Shown here one piece after another: positions 9,274 to 19,191 of a DNA stretch of 64,000 bases; the first letter of the stretch is position 1, and each line of letters opens with the position of its first letter. The DNA comes from Danxiaibacter flavus (GTDB taxonomy: Bacteria; Bacteroidota; Bacteroidia; Chitinophagales; Chitinophagaceae). The DNA is taken from positions 124,001 to 188,000 of the forward strand of contig NZ_JAULBC010000002.1 in assembly GCF_041060425.1 (NCBI RefSeq), read 5' to 3'. The notes beneath the pieces were generated by a model. The model ran no database searches and was not told where the DNA came from. It was given only the letters and a program-made list of their open reading frames with translations. The position numbers and the translations under genes were made by a program.

Positions 9274-10869
9274 TCACCATCCCGCATTCTGCGTCAAATT
9301 CCCGTTCTGGTCTCTTTCTGTTTGCGGAACAGGCCAGAGATAATGCTTGGATGCATCGAACAACCTGTTAACCGCAACCTGCACGACTTTTGTAGCGCCG
9401 CTGTTGTCTTTATAGGTTATTCCGTAAACAGGTCCGGGAACCACTGTTGCCGCTGTTTTCCACCTTCGGATATCCTGCAGATGCAGCCCTTCGAAAGCCA
9501 GCTCAATTGTACGTTCCTGTCGCACCGCTGCACGAAGCTGATCCCTCGTCAAATTGTTTGAAACAGATGGCAATATAACATCAGATCTTGTATTTCGAAC
9601 AGCATTAATGGCATCATATACCGATTGATCTATCGTATTTGCCTCAATTTTGGCTTCTGCATAAGTGAGCAGCACTTCAGCATAACGCAACAGGATAATG
9701 TTAATACCATTGTTAGAAGGATTTGCGTAATCCTCTTTATTGACATATTTTTTAATATTAAAACCTGTTGTTGACGCTATGTAGGTGTTACCCACTGCAT
9801 CCGGTGTACCACTGTTTGGGGCAGGATGAAATATAGACCCGTCAGGCAATGTATCTCCATCAAGAAAAACGGAAAAACCAAGTCTCGGATCCCTGTTTGC
9901 ATAGGGATTATCCGGATCATAACCGCTGGAAGGATCTGTAATATTTACACCCTGTGCTGTTTGATACTGGTCAACCGCTGCTTTTGTGGGCACATACGTG
10001 CTTTGACTGCTCTTCTGACTGTACGGTGCCAGCAAATTAAATACGCCGTTTGAATACGTTGAAGTAATAAACTGCTTATCAAGAATCACCTCGCTATTGT
10101 TTTCCGCAGCATAAGAAAACAGTTTGCCATAAGTGGGATAAAGCTTGTACACATTTAAGTCAATTACCGCTTTTGCAGTAGTTGCAGCAGCCTCATAGCG
10201 GCCGGCATACAGATCTGCTCTTGCTTTCAGTGCCAATGCTGCACCGCGTGTAATGCGTCCGACATTATTTCCTGAATAAGATAACGGCAGTGTATTGACT
10301 ATGTCTGACAATTCTGCGTCAATAAAGTCATAGATTGTTGCAACCGGCTCTCTTTTCAACTGCCTTGCATCGTCGATGGACAAACTGGAAGTAACCAGGG
10401 GCACATCCCCATACAGGCTGGCTAATTTTACATACTGGTAAGCCCGCAGAAACCTCGCCTCTGCTTTGTAGCGTTTAAAGGTTGTGCTATCAGTGACTGT
10501 GGTGATCTTGCCAACATTATCCAGGAAATAATTCGCCGCAGCAATACCAGTGTATGCGTTGCTCCACTCACTATAAATTTTGGAACTTGTTGCATCGTAT
10601 GTACCAAGCTCTATAAATGCATCTACGGCAAAAGGCTGGTTAACATGCGCAAGATCTGTAAACGCATCCCATGCAAAAATGTTGGTACCATCAAGATCGC
10701 GATACAAGGAATTTACGGCCACTTCGGCATCAGATTGTGTCTTCCAGAAAACGTTTTCTGAAAGCCTGTCGTTGGGAACGGTATCGAGCAGGTCTTTTGA
10801 GCAGGAGAATAATCCCACTGACAGCAATAAGACCAAATATTTTTTATAGTTATTTTTCATATAATTCAA
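9274..10869 (-). CDS. SusD/RagB family glycan-binding lipoprotein
   Basis: Surface lipoprotein that captures the glycan and forms the lid of the SusC receptor. It has 531 residues, a usual length. The lipobox is LFSC with the lipidated cysteine at residue 23; the N-terminal family pattern SCSKDLLDTVPNDRLSENVFWKTQSDAEVAVNSLY follows as two shorter motifs (LLDTVP, FWKTQSDAEV). RAYQYVKLASLYGDVPLV is the TPR-like region common to SusD, and VRQERTIELAFEGLHLQDIRRW the C-terminal hallmark. It starts 21 bases after the stop of the adjacent susC homologue, so the two are one operon. Confidence 0.96.
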   Translation of the reverse strand: MNYMKNNYKKYLVLLLSVGLFSCSKDLLDTVPNDRLSENVFWKTQSDAEVAVNSLYRDLDGTNIFAWDAFTDLAHVNQPFAVDAFIELGTYDATSSKIYSEWSNAYTGIAAANYFLDNVGKITTVTDSTTFKRYKAEARFLRAYQYVKLASLYGDVPLVTSSLSIDDARQLKREPVATIYDFIDAELSDIVNTLPLSYSGNNVGRITRGAALALKARADLYAGRYEAAATTAKAVIDLNVYKLYPTYGKLFSYAAENNSEVILDKQFITSTYSNGVFNLLAPYSQKSSQSTYVPTKAAVDQYQTAQGVNITDPSSGYDPDNPYANRDPRLGFSVFLDGDTLPDGSIFHPAPNSGTPDAVGNTYIASTTGFNIKKYVNKEDYANPSNNGINIILLRYAEVLLTYAEAKIEANTIDQSVYDAINAVRNTRSDVILPSVSNNLTRDQLRAAVRQERTIELAFEGLHLQDIRRWKTAATVVPGPVYGITYKDNSGATKVVQVAVNRLFDASKHYLWPVPQTERDQNGNLTQNAGW

Positions 10870-10890
10870 AGTTTCAGCTACTGCTTTCCA

Positions 10891-13800
10891 TTAAAATTGA
10901 AGGTTAACGCCAAATGTGTATAAACCTGTTTGCGGATAGTAAACCGCTCTTCCTGAAGGTGTTTCAGGATCAAGGTGCCATTCATTCAGTTTGGAAATGG
11001 TAAACACATTGGTTGCGGAAACATAAAAACGTAATCTTTGTACATGAATATTTCTGAGCACTGATGCCGGAATATTGTAAGCCAGTTGTATGTTTTTCAG
11101 ACGCAGGTAATCACCTCTGTAAACGAGTCTGTCTGAAGTAGCCACATTTCTCAGATCATATTTCACGGGACGTGGAAAACGTGCGTTGGTATTCTGGGAA
11201 GTCCAATAATTATTGGCATAGATCTCATCTGTAAATCCTTCCTGGTTACCCATTTCGGCCAGCGCACCTGAAAGGCGGGTATCAACTTTTGCCGCACCCT
11301 GGAACAGAATGCTTAACTCAAAATTCTTGTAAGAAAAATTACCGTTGAATGCATAAACGTATTTAGGAAATGAATTACCAATAACGGTCATATCATTAGC
11401 GTCAATCTTGCCATCATTGTTACGATCTACATACTTAACGTCACCCGGCTTTGTGTTAGCAGCATAGGTGGCCTTGTACTTGGTGATTTCATCCTGCGAT
11501 TGAAACAGGCCGTCTGTCTGATATCCCCACAATGTATTTATGGGTAAGCCTTTAGCAATAATGTACCTGGGATCAATATCAGAACCGGTGATGTATGGTC
11601 CCGTGCCTTTTAAATCAAGTACTTTGTTCTCGTTTATGCTCAGGTTAGCACCTACAGAATACCTGAAGTCACTGCCCCTGCCGCCACCGTTATAGTTGGC
11701 ACTGAACTCCCATCCCTTGTTTTCAACAGAACCTGCATTTTGGTATGGAGCAATCAGGCCCACAGTTGCCGGGATGTTCAGGTTAAGCAAAATATCGTTG
11801 GTCACTTTGCGATAATAGTCCACCGTCAGGTTCAATCTTTTGTCAAATGCTGCCGCATCCACACCGATATCCAATTGTGTGGTAGACTCCCAGCCCAGGT
11901 TCTTGTTGGCCAGTGTTGTTTGCCTGTAACCATTCACAGCCTGGCCGCCGAAGTCGTAGCCTGCAAGGGATAGCGACGCATAATAGCTATACAGGTCCAC
12001 TGACTGGTTACCAGTTTTTCCGTATGAACCTCTCAGTTTTAAATCCTGCACAACAGGTTTAATCTGGTCCCAGAAATTTTCTTCTGATAATACCCAACCT
12101 GCAGAAAATGATGGGAAGAAGCCATATTGTTTATCGCCCGTAAATTTGGACGACCCATCATAACGACCATTTACTTCTAACAGGTATTTTCCGGCGTAAT
12201 CATAGTTCAGCCTGCCGAACCAGGAACGTAATGCATACTGAGCGTCGTTACCACTGTTGCTTTTCGTTGCGTCGTTAGCACCCTGTCCGATAGACTGAAT
12301 ATCATTATTGTAAAATCTCTCCCTGTAAGCTGTAAGAAACGTTTGCACGTTATCAATCTGTGAATAACCGGCGAGTACTTTTCCATGATGTTTGCCAAAT
12401 GATTTCTGATAAGTCAGCAAATTATTCCATGTGTATTCACGAAGATTATTACGTGTTTCCGTTAATGTATTGTTGGGCATTGTCTTTACAATTCCTGTAA
12501 TAGAGTCTTTATTGGTATAAGAATTTGCGAAGGCCTTGCCTTGTGTAAAGTAAGCACGTGCAGAAAGGAAGGATGAGAACGAAAGGCCTTTGATTATTTC
12601 CCAATTGCCTTGTACTGCACCTGTAAAATAATCATTGCGCGTTTTGGTAAGTCCGCCAATTTCATCAAACATCATGGGGTTGTTACCCTGCGTGCTTAAA
12701 CCATATGTACCGTTCGGATATTTTGGAACGGCCCACATAGAACCGTGGAAAAAGTTATTGATCGGATCAACGGTGGGCACCTCTGTGTAGTTATACCGGT
12801 AGTCAATATTTGCATTAAACGTAAGTGTTTTTGATGCGGTGTAATCTGTATTCAGCCTGATCTCCGCAATTTTATTACCATAGTTTTTAATAATGCCCTG
12901 CTGATCCTGGTAGCGAAGACTTAATCTTGAACGAAGGTTATCACCGCCTCCACTGATCGCAACGGATTGGTTTGTTTGCGGAGCTGTTCTTAACATGGTT
13001 TCAAACCATGTGTTGGGCAGCGGATATTTATAGCGATCGGTTGCATTTACCCATACAGCAATGCTGGAGTCTGTAAATTTTGCAGGAATGGGAAGACCTG
13101 CATTCCCATAAGCAACTTGCTGTTCCTTCATGTAATCCTCAATGCCCATTTGTACAGGTTTATTGATGGCCCGTTGCAACGCATAATAACCATCATAGCT
13201 TATCTGCGCAGCTCCTTTTCTTGCCGCTTTTGTAGTAACAAGTACCACACCGTTAGTAGCGCGTGAACCATAGATGGCGGTTGATGCAGCATCTTTTAAT
13301 ACGGTGATTGTTTCAATATCGTTTGGGTTAAGATCCTCCATGCGTTGTTCGGAACCATCTACTATCACCAACGCATCATTCTTACTCAGGTCGAATCCGC
13401 TGGTACTGCTGCTGTTTGTGTTAAATGTGGTTATACCACGAACACGAATGGTGGTTGATGATTTTCCAGGAGCGCCTCCGAGATCAAGCACTGTAACGCC
13501 CGGCAACTGGCCTTGCAACGATTGCTGTACGTTTGATACCGGCCGCTTTGCAAGCTCTGCGCCGCCAACCTGCGCCACTGAATTGGTGAGCGTGATCTTT
13601 TTCTGCGTACCGTAAGCTACTACCACTACATCTGTAAGGTTTTGCTCGGATGCAGTTAAGTCAATATTTAATGCTGAGCCATTTGCTGTAATTTCTGTAG
13701 GGCCGAATCCTACATGGCTAAACTGCAGTTTGAAAGGAAAAGATTGATTTGTCCTTAACACAAATTGTCCCTTTGAATTTGTGGTTGTTTGTACTGTTGT

Positions 13801-13956
13801 GCCCTTAATGCGGATAGTTACGCCCTCAAGTGGTTCGTGATTTTTACTATCAGTTATCACGCCTTCCTGAACGGAGGTTGTTGTTGTTTCCTGGGCATGC
13901 AGGAATGCCTGTAAAAACAACAGGCAAAACAAGGAAAGCCAGATTTTAGATTTCAT
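10891..13956 (-). CDS. SusC/RagA-type TonB-linked outer membrane receptor
   Basis: A full-length 1021-residue receptor. A signal peptide ends near residue 21 (AFLHAQ), followed by a carboxypeptidase-regulatory-like domain (EGVITDSKNHEPLEG), then DVVVVAYGTQKK, a plug with IRVRGITTF and VIVDGSEQ, SASTAIYGSRATNGV written as AASTAIYGSRATNG, and a long beta-barrel ending in the aromatic GLYTFGVNLQF needed for barrel assembly. It precedes susD by 21 bases. The two sulfatases further downstream suggest a sulfated polysaccharide as the substrate. No anti-sigma/ECF pair or hybrid two-component regulator lies next to it, so the regulator of this locus is not visible. Confidence 0.97.
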   Translation of the reverse strand: MKSKIWLSLFCLLFLQAFLHAQETTTTSVQEGVITDSKNHEPLEGVTIRIKGTTVQTTTNSKGQFVLRTNQSFPFKLQFSHVGFGPTEITANGSALNIDLTASEQNLTDVVVVAYGTQKKITLTNSVAQVGGAELAKRPVSNVQQSLQGQLPGVTVLDLGGAPGKSSTTIRVRGITTFNTNSSSTSGFDLSKNDALVIVDGSEQRMEDLNPNDIETITVLKDAASTAIYGSRATNGVVLVTTKAARKGAAQISYDGYYALQRAINKPVQMGIEDYMKEQQVAYGNAGLPIPAKFTDSSIAVWVNATDRYKYPLPNTWFETMLRTAPQTNQSVAISGGGDNLRSRLSLRYQDQQGIIKNYGNKIAEIRLNTDYTASKTLTFNANIDYRYNYTEVPTVDPINNFFHGSMWAVPKYPNGTYGLSTQGNNPMMFDEIGGLTKTRNDYFTGAVQGNWEIIKGLSFSSFLSARAYFTQGKAFANSYTNKDSITGIVKTMPNNTLTETRNNLREYTWNNLLTYQKSFGKHHGKVLAGYSQIDNVQTFLTAYRERFYNNDIQSIGQGANDATKSNSGNDAQYALRSWFGRLNYDYAGKYLLEVNGRYDGSSKFTGDKQYGFFPSFSAGWVLSEENFWDQIKPVVQDLKLRGSYGKTGNQSVDLYSYYASLSLAGYDFGGQAVNGYRQTTLANKNLGWESTTQLDIGVDAAAFDKRLNLTVDYYRKVTNDILLNLNIPATVGLIAPYQNAGSVENKGWEFSANYNGGGRGSDFRYSVGANLSINENKVLDLKGTGPYITGSDIDPRYIIAKGLPINTLWGYQTDGLFQSQDEITKYKATYAANTKPGDVKYVDRNNDGKIDANDMTVIGNSFPKYVYAFNGNFSYKNFELSILFQGAAKVDTRLSGALAEMGNQEGFTDEIYANNYWTSQNTNARFPRPVKYDLRNVATSDRLVYRGDYLRLKNIQLAYNIPASVLRNIHVQRLRFYVSATNVFTISKLNEWHLDPETPSGRAVYYPQTGLYTFGVNLQF

Positions 13957-14644
13957 GAGTGGTTAAATTAAATTGATGTTTGCAGGTTTATGCGGCATTT
14001 AATACAAAAGCATTACACCTCAACACTTTTCAAAGTGTGAGTATTGTTGAAAAAAATATATAAGTGCTTATATAATATATTTTTCCCGTAACAGATAATC
14101 GTCTGCGGATTAGCTACTCAGTTATCGTGAAGGTTAATAGTGATCAGTTATATGCCATTCAGTGATAAGTACATTTCAGCGAACCGGGAAAAAGATTTTA
14201 TCTATCGACAGTTTAACAACACATACAACAGCATAAGACCGTTGTGGAGATTGCTTTACCTGAAGGCACAAACAGCCTTGCAGTGTCAGTGTCAGTGTCA
14301 ATTGATTTCAAGTGGTTCATATTTAAGTTTTGGATGAGATTAAAACCGGGAGAAAATTAAATTCCTACCATTTCTATAGACAAATATATTTTAAATATTT
14401 TTTAATGAACAAATTTTTTTGAACTGAAAAAAAATAAATCTGGCTTGTGACTCTTGCGCCAATAGGATGTTGAAGTATGAATGCCCCTAAACTCCCACAC
14501 CTGGAAGTATGTTGAGATCGGGATAAAAATGGTATTGTATGGAAAGATCGAAGCCTTTATCCCGGATGGATTTTGCACTTTCCATCTTTTTTATATCTTA
14601 GAGTTTATAAAGCTATTATTCGTAAAGAAAGATATTGAGCGACT
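13957..14644. other. Divergent intergenic region upstream of susC
   Basis: A 688-base spacer between the divergent SusC and unknown genes. It must hold the promoter of the susCD operon, but no clear TAnnTTTG box was found. Around 14019-14100 there is an A/T-rich stretch with a small hairpin (cacttttcaaagtg, 14027-14040). Bases 14281-14300 are a perfect triple repeat of cagtgt. Nothing else recognised. Confidence 0.45.
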
Positions 14645-15133
14645 ATGGGACGTGAAGTTTACATTACAAGAAAAAAACAGTGGTTTGACCCGGAATCTGA
14701 CAAAGACATCCCTTTGGATGACTGGATGACGTTTGTGAAAAATGATCCTGACATGAGGTTGGACAATGCTACTGAAGTAAAGCTGGAGGACGGCGAAATA
14801 TTCCGGTATGATAATCCGGGAGCTGCAGTGTTTCTCCACAGAAAATGCGGCGAAATGGAGGTTTGCGAAATAACTTTCGAATACATTTCCGGTAATATCC
14901 GCGTTGATGAACCCGACGCTGAAACCATGGAAAAAATTAAGCATATCGCTTTTAAGTTGAATGCGCATGTTCAGTCAGAAACAGAAGCTGAAACAGAAGA
15001 AATTGAACTTTCACAACCTGAAGAAGTGAAACCTGCTTTCAAGTTTGAGGACATACTGAATCCATTTAAGAAGATAATGAACAAGCTTGAACCTGGTACG
15101 GGGACAAATGATAAGCCACTGGAAACACAATAG
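14645..15133 (+). CDS. Unknown acidic protein
   Basis: A 162-residue soluble protein with no signal peptide or membrane segment. The N-terminal part (MGREVYITRKKQWFDP...IPLDDWMTFVKNDPDM) looks like a compact alpha/beta domain; residues about 100-115 (PDAETMEKIKHIAFKLNAHV) form a helix, and the tail is rich in E and T before a second predicted helix (FEDILNPFKKIMNKL). I recognise no characterised family, although similar proteins occur in Bacteroidota. It is flanked by a long spacer and a convergent PQQ-propeller gene, so context gives no function. Confidence 0.7.
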   Translation: MGREVYITRKKQWFDPESDKDIPLDDWMTFVKNDPDMRLDNATEVKLEDGEIFRYDNPGAAVFLHRKCGEMEVCEITFEYISGNIRVDEPDAETMEKIKHIAFKLNAHVQSETEAETEEIELSQPEEVKPAFKFEDILNPFKKIMNKLEPGTGTNDKPLETQ

Positions 15134-15178
15134 AAGACCGTAAGATAGTAAGACCGTAAGAGGGGAATACAGAGAGAC

Positions 15179-16378
15179 TTAGATTTTCAGGCAGTAGATG
15201 GTGCCGTCCATGCTGGTGGTGATGAGAAAATCTTTGTACAATGCAGGTTGGGAAATAATGCCGCCCATGGCAATATAGAGATCGAGAAAATCTTCATTCC
15301 TTTTTATAATTCCATTAAAAATATCATCACGATAGGTGTCATCTGTTTTAAAATAGATGGAACGGTGGGCGTTGTAGCCGTCTGTGGTAAAATCGTAAAG
15401 CAACTTCCCACCGTTCTTGCCGAGACCATAGAGATGCCCCATCATGGTACCGAAATAGATGACAGTATCCTTTACTACAGCTCCACCGAAGATGTTGTAC
15501 TTTGCGTCAAACTTCCATAACACGTCACCATTAAACGGATTTAAAGCGAGAAACAGATGGTCATCTGAAGTTCCTATGTATAAAACAGAATCTGCAATCA
15601 ACGGAGGTGTGATGGCCCAGCCTCTTTTAAAGCGCATGTTCCAGCGGCAATAACCCTTATCCGCATCAAGTGCATAAAAATTAAAGTCACGCCCCCCTGC
15701 AAATATATTTCCGCTGAACGCAGTTGCCGGTCCGTTGAATTCGCCGATCGGGAAATATTGCTGTCCGACAGATTTGAATTTCCAGCTAAGCGTTCCATCC
15801 TTTTCGTTCAGTGCATAGAACCATCCGTCGAAAGAACCGATAAAAATCTTATCAGCATAAATGCAGGGCCGAGTGTGCACGATGTTACCTGTCTTTACTT
15901 TCCATGCCAACATTCCGGTTTGCGCGTTAACAGCGTAAATACATGAATCGCCGGAGCCAAAGTAAATATTGTTGTTGTGATAAACTGGCGAAGATTGAAA
16001 GTAATCTGCAAAACTATAGAGTTCATACTTCTTCTCTCCTCCGGTCGTAAATTTCCATTTTATATTTCCGGATTTATCAGCACAATACAGTATGCCGTCG
16101 CCACCCAGAAAATATACAGATCCATTGTTGATGCATGGTGTTGAACGGATGTCCCCATTGGTCTTGATCTTCCATTTTATTGCGCCTGTAACAGCATCAA
16201 TTGCATAAAAATTACTGTCCAGACCGCCAAAGTAAACAATGTCATTATCAACAACAGGTGAGCCTATCAATGGCGCAGATGTTTTAAATTTCCAGATAAC
16301 ATTTTCCTGGGCTGTAAGAAAAAAAATGATGCATTGCAGACAGGCAAGAAGACTAATCTTTTTAATGATGAGTACCAT
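15179..16378 (-). CDS. Secreted PQQ-like beta-propeller protein
   Basis: A 399-residue exported protein made of repeated blades. The repeat unit has the form GSPVVDNDIVYFGGLDSNFYAI followed by D..TG...WK, here seen as WKFKTSAPLIGSP, FYAIDAVTGAIKWKIKT, YAVNAQTGMLAWKVKT and later blades. This is the pyrrolo-quinoline-quinone-like propeller also found in BamB, but no PQQ-enzyme catalytic residues are apparent and the protein lacks the usual BamB lipobox. It probably binds proteins or polysaccharide in the periplasm or at the surface. Signal peptide cleavage is likely after LTAQ (residue 24). It is convergent with the gene before it and has a long spacer upstream. Confidence 0.82.
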   Translation of the reverse strand: MVLIIKKISLLACLQCIIFFLTAQENVIWKFKTSAPLIGSPVVDNDIVYFGGLDSNFYAIDAVTGAIKWKIKTNGDIRSTPCINNGSVYFLGGDGILYCADKSGNIKWKFTTGGEKKYELYSFADYFQSSPVYHNNNIYFGSGDSCIYAVNAQTGMLAWKVKTGNIVHTRPCIYADKIFIGSFDGWFYALNEKDGTLSWKFKSVGQQYFPIGEFNGPATAFSGNIFAGGRDFNFYALDADKGYCRWNMRFKRGWAITPPLIADSVLYIGTSDDHLFLALNPFNGDVLWKFDAKYNIFGGAVVKDTVIYFGTMMGHLYGLGKNGGKLLYDFTTDGYNAHRSIYFKTDDTYRDDIFNGIIKRNEDFLDLYIAMGGIISQPALYKDFLITTSMDGTIYCLKI

Positions 16379-16828
16379 ATGCTTTGATGATTGACAGCAA
16401 TGAACTGCAATACTGATATTAAAATAAACAATAGCATTCAGATCAAAAAACCACTCATCAAATAAAACGCGAGAGGGGCATTATTATGTACGCTCCGACA
16501 AGGCCTCTCCGTCAAGTGAGAATAATTTTGCAGGATAATGATAAGGAAACTTTATCATTGGTTTTCATAGGATATTGGTTGAGCCCGTATTTCCATGCGG
16601 GCTTCTCTATTGGAGGATTATAAAAATGCTGAGTCAGAGATTGATCACAAAAGAAAGACGAGTTTTATAAATGCGATTTATTATTAAACAGAGTTACACG
16701 GAGTATGCACAAAGATGCACGGAGGGCTGTTTAGAATTTAAAAACTCTGTGTAACTCTGTGTCTTCTCCTGGCTTCCTCCGTGTAACAATAATTCTACCT
16801 AAAAAGGGATTATTTCAACCGGAGATTA
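16379..16828. repeat. Spacer with ttacacggag inverted repeat
   Basis: Around 16688-16790 the words gagttacacggag and ctctgtgtaactctgtg/ctccgtgtaac face each other as a degenerate inverted repeat. The same family lies at 26313-26411, 44329-44440 and 59371-59565. A small hairpin (gcccgtatttccatgcgggc, 16581-16600) precedes it. No gene seen. Confidence 0.6.
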
Positions 16829-17452
16829 TCAACCTTCTTTTACCCCCACAAATCTTATCACAGATCCTTTACCGTTATGATATAACCCTTCATTCAATTC
16901 AATTTCTTTTTCTTCCAGCTCGATGAATTTATAGTTGGCAAAGTCGGCTTTAACCTCTTCAAGAGAAAAAAGCGAAGCCAGGTCCTTAGGGCCTCCTATT
17001 TTTTCATTCTGTTGTTGATATTCGATATGTTTTTTACTGAACGCTTCGAAAATTACGGTACCGCCTTTGCGAAGATATTTGTTGAGCGCCTTATGATAAG
17101 TCGACTTGAGCTCTGCAGGAAAATGTGCATAGATCAATGCGATTGCATCAAATTGCCCATCATTGTATGGCAACGTTTCCAGCTTACCTACTTTGTAGTC
17201 GATCGAAACGTTAGCTTCTGCCAACAGCAGTGCTTTATTCCTGCCTTCATCACTTATATCAAAAGCTGACACTTCCCAGCCGAGTTTTGCAGCGAATACT
17301 GCATTACGGCCCTCTCCTTCTGCAGGAAATAAAATCTGCCCAACGCTAAGTCTTTCCAGTTGCTCTTTCAAATAATTATTGGGTTCTATGCCGTATGCAT
17401 ATTCCTTCTGACTAAACCTGTCATTCCATCTTTCGGTCCAATTGTCTGCCAT
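16829..17452 (-). CDS. Class I SAM-dependent methyltransferase (TehB/TPMT-like)
   Basis: A 207-residue Rossmann methyltransferase. The SAM-binding region is PAEGEGRNAVFAAKLGWEVSAFDIS (residues about 43-67, shown as PAEGEGRNAVFAAK and GWEVSAFDIS), in which the usual GxGxG is replaced by AEGEGRN as in tellurite- and thiopurine-methyltransferase relatives. Motif II is FDAIALIYAHFP. The substrate cannot be inferred; members methylate selenium, tellurium, sulfur or small organic compounds. It lies 24 bases downstream of a HAD phosphatase on the same strand, so the two are probably co-transcribed. Confidence 0.85.
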   Translation of the reverse strand: MADNWTERWNDRFSQKEYAYGIEPNNYLKEQLERLSVGQILFPAEGEGRNAVFAAKLGWEVSAFDISDEGRNKALLLAEANVSIDYKVGKLETLPYNDGQFDAIALIYAHFPAELKSTYHKALNKYLRKGGTVIFEAFSKKHIEYQQQNEKIGGPKDLASLFSLEEVKADFANYKFIELEEKEIELNEGLYHNGKGSVIRFVGVKEG

Positions 17453-17476
17453 AGTATTGCTATTTTTTGAATATCA

Positions 17477-18127
17477 CTAGTAAATCTTCTGTTGAATCCA
17501 TGTTGAAAATTCTTCAACTGAATAAAATATTTCATCAGGCTCAAGTTCTATCAGTTTTTCCGGTTCAGCTGTTTCTGCCCATGCAGCCGCAATAACCGGT
17601 ATACCAGCCTTTCTGCTTGCGATGATATCACTGGGTGCATCGCCTACATAGATCACTTCATTCTTTGGCACCCCGTTCCAGTCATCGAGGATGACTTGTA
17701 TTCCCTCAGCCTTTCTTGCACCTTTTGGTGAACCGGTCTCAAGCAACTCAAAGTAATGCGTCAATTCAAAGTATCTTAAAGATATATCTGTACTGTATTT
17801 GCCCTTTCCCGTCACCATGGCAATCCGCACTCCGTTATCTTTTAAAGCGTCCAGCAATTCTTTGATGCCATCAAAAGCTACCGGACACATATCGTGTAGA
17901 TCCTCATAATAATGCAGGTAATCCGTAACGCCTTTATCGTAATGATCAGGTGCCAGCGCCATTATTGTGCCTTCTTCCGATGGTCCAAACGTTGCTATGA
18001 TCTCGGTATCAGAAAGTGCGCGCTGTATAAGTGGTTCAACCGATTGTCGAAATGCCTGGATGCATAACGGCAGCGTATTAGCCAATGTTCCGTCGAGGTC
18101 AAAAATAACTCCTCTGATTTTTTTCAT
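17477..18127 (-). CDS. HAD-family hydrolase, phosphoglycolate-phosphatase-like
   Basis: A 216-residue cytosolic phosphatase. Motif I is FDLDGTLANT with the nucleophile D10 and the acid/base D12; motif II is MVTGKGK, and motif III/IV are the lysine in SPKGARKAEG and VGDAPSDIIASRKAG with its acidic pair. The helical cap between motif I and II is of the C1 type seen in Gph and PpaX. Likely substrates are small phosphate monoesters such as phosphoglycolate or a nucleotide; neighbours do not narrow it. It is transcribed toward the methyltransferase gene 24 bases further on. Confidence 0.85.
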   Translation of the reverse strand: MKKIRGVIFDLDGTLANTLPLCIQAFRQSVEPLIQRALSDTEIIATFGPSEEGTIMALAPDHYDKGVTDYLHYYEDLHDMCPVAFDGIKELLDALKDNGVRIAMVTGKGKYSTDISLRYFELTHYFELLETGSPKGARKAEGIQVILDDWNGVPKNEVIYVGDAPSDIIASRKAGIPVIAAAWAETAEPEKLIELEPDEIFYSVEEFSTWIQQKIY

Positions 18128-18302
18128 TGTTGTTGCTTGTTTTTAAATCCAGCATAGGTAAATAACGGTAATGGATTGACGAAGAATATCTCATCCTCAA
18201 TCCGGGTTGTTGCAATTTACTTTGAAATTTGCATCTTTCATTGCTGCTTCATTTTTAAGCGGGCAATAAATATTCTTGAGCGTTACAGCATACAGCAACA
18301 AA

Positions 18303-18332
18303 AAAACTGCTACCGGAATCGATAGCAGTTTT
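18303..18332 (-). terminator. Rho-independent terminator after the alpha/beta hydrolase
   Basis: A perfect 10-base stem (aaaactgcta / tagcagtttt) with a 10-base loop, followed on the minus strand by a run of T (the complement of 18301-18306). It sits 37 bases beyond the stop codon of the hydrolase. Confidence 0.85.
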
Positions 18333-18369
18333 ATCAAAATATCATCAGACTAAATTTCTTCGCGACGTT

Positions 18370-19191
18370 CTATGATTGTATAAATGCCAGAAGATCCGCG
18401 TTAATAGTCGCAGCTTCAGTAGTCGGCATACCGTGCGGAAAACCAGGATAAGAAATCAATTTTCCGTTCTTTACAAGTTTTACGGCTTTTGCACCGGTAA
18501 GCTGGAAAGGAACGATCTGATCATCTTCGCCGTGCATTACTAAAACAGGAACATCCACACTCTTCAAATCTTCTGTAAAATCTGTTTCTGAAAAAGCTTT
18601 AATACAGTCATAATGCGCTTTTATGGCACCCATCATACCTTGTCTCCACCAATTATCCCTTACACCTTGAGACACTTTTGCACCTTCGCGGTTATAGCCA
18701 TAGAAAGGAAGTGTAAAATCCTGAAAATATTGCAGTCTTTGTGTTGCGGTATTCAGGCGTATTTCATCAAAGACTGACAAAGGAATACCATCCGGATTGT
18801 TCTCCGTTTTTGCCATGACAGGCGTTACGGCGCTGATCAAAACTGCTTTTGCCACGCGGCCCTTACCATGTTTTGCCACATAGCGGATCACTTCTCCGCC
18901 GCCCGTTGAATGTCCAACATGTATTGCATCCTTTAGATCAAGCGCTTTTGTAAGCTCAGCGACATCAGCTGCATAAGTATCCATATCATGACCATTTGCA
19001 GTTTGGGTTGACCTTCCATGTCCCCTTCTATCGTGTGCAATCACCCGGAAGCCATGATCAAGGAAGAACATCATCTGCGCATCCCAATCATCGCCAGACA
19101 AGGGCCAGCCATGATGGAAAACGATCGGCTGACCTGTTCCCCAGTCTTTGTAATAGATCTCTGTACCGTCTTTTACTTTAATTGTTGCCAT
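18370..19191 (-). CDS. Alpha/beta hydrolase of the non-haem chloroperoxidase-like group
   Basis: A 273-residue soluble alpha/beta-fold hydrolase. The oxyanion-hole motif HHGWP (26-30), nucleophile elbow GHSTGG with S95, the acid in VMHGEDDQIVP and the histidine in PGFPHG complete the catalytic triad. The N-terminus MATIKVKDGTEIYYKDWG and the IAHDRRGHGRS motif place it with cofactor-free haloperoxidases and esterases such as EstE/arylesterase. Those enzymes are esterases in nature, so the peroxidase name should not be taken literally. The ATG at 19191 starts the conserved domain; one at 19218 would add nine residues. Its own terminator follows. Confidence 0.87.
   Translation of the reverse strand: MATIKVKDGTEIYYKDWGTGQPIVFHHGWPLSGDDWDAQMMFFLDHGFRVIAHDRRGHGRSTQTANGHDMDTYAADVAELTKALDLKDAIHVGHSTGGGEVIRYVAKHGKGRVAKAVLISAVTPVMAKTENNPDGIPLSVFDEIRLNTATQRLQYFQDFTLPFYGYNREGAKVSQGVRDNWWRQGMMGAIKAHYDCIKAFSETDFTEDLKSVDVPVLVMHGEDDQIVPFQLTGAKAVKLVKNGKLISYPGFPHGMPTTEAATINADLLAFIQS

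Noticed and set aside
14140..14337. 65-codon frame upstream of the gene at 14645
   Set aside because: No domain, includes the cagtgt triple repeat.
18370..19191. Calling the hydrolase a chloroperoxidase
   Set aside because: Triad enzymes of this group are esterases in vivo; the name is only a family label.
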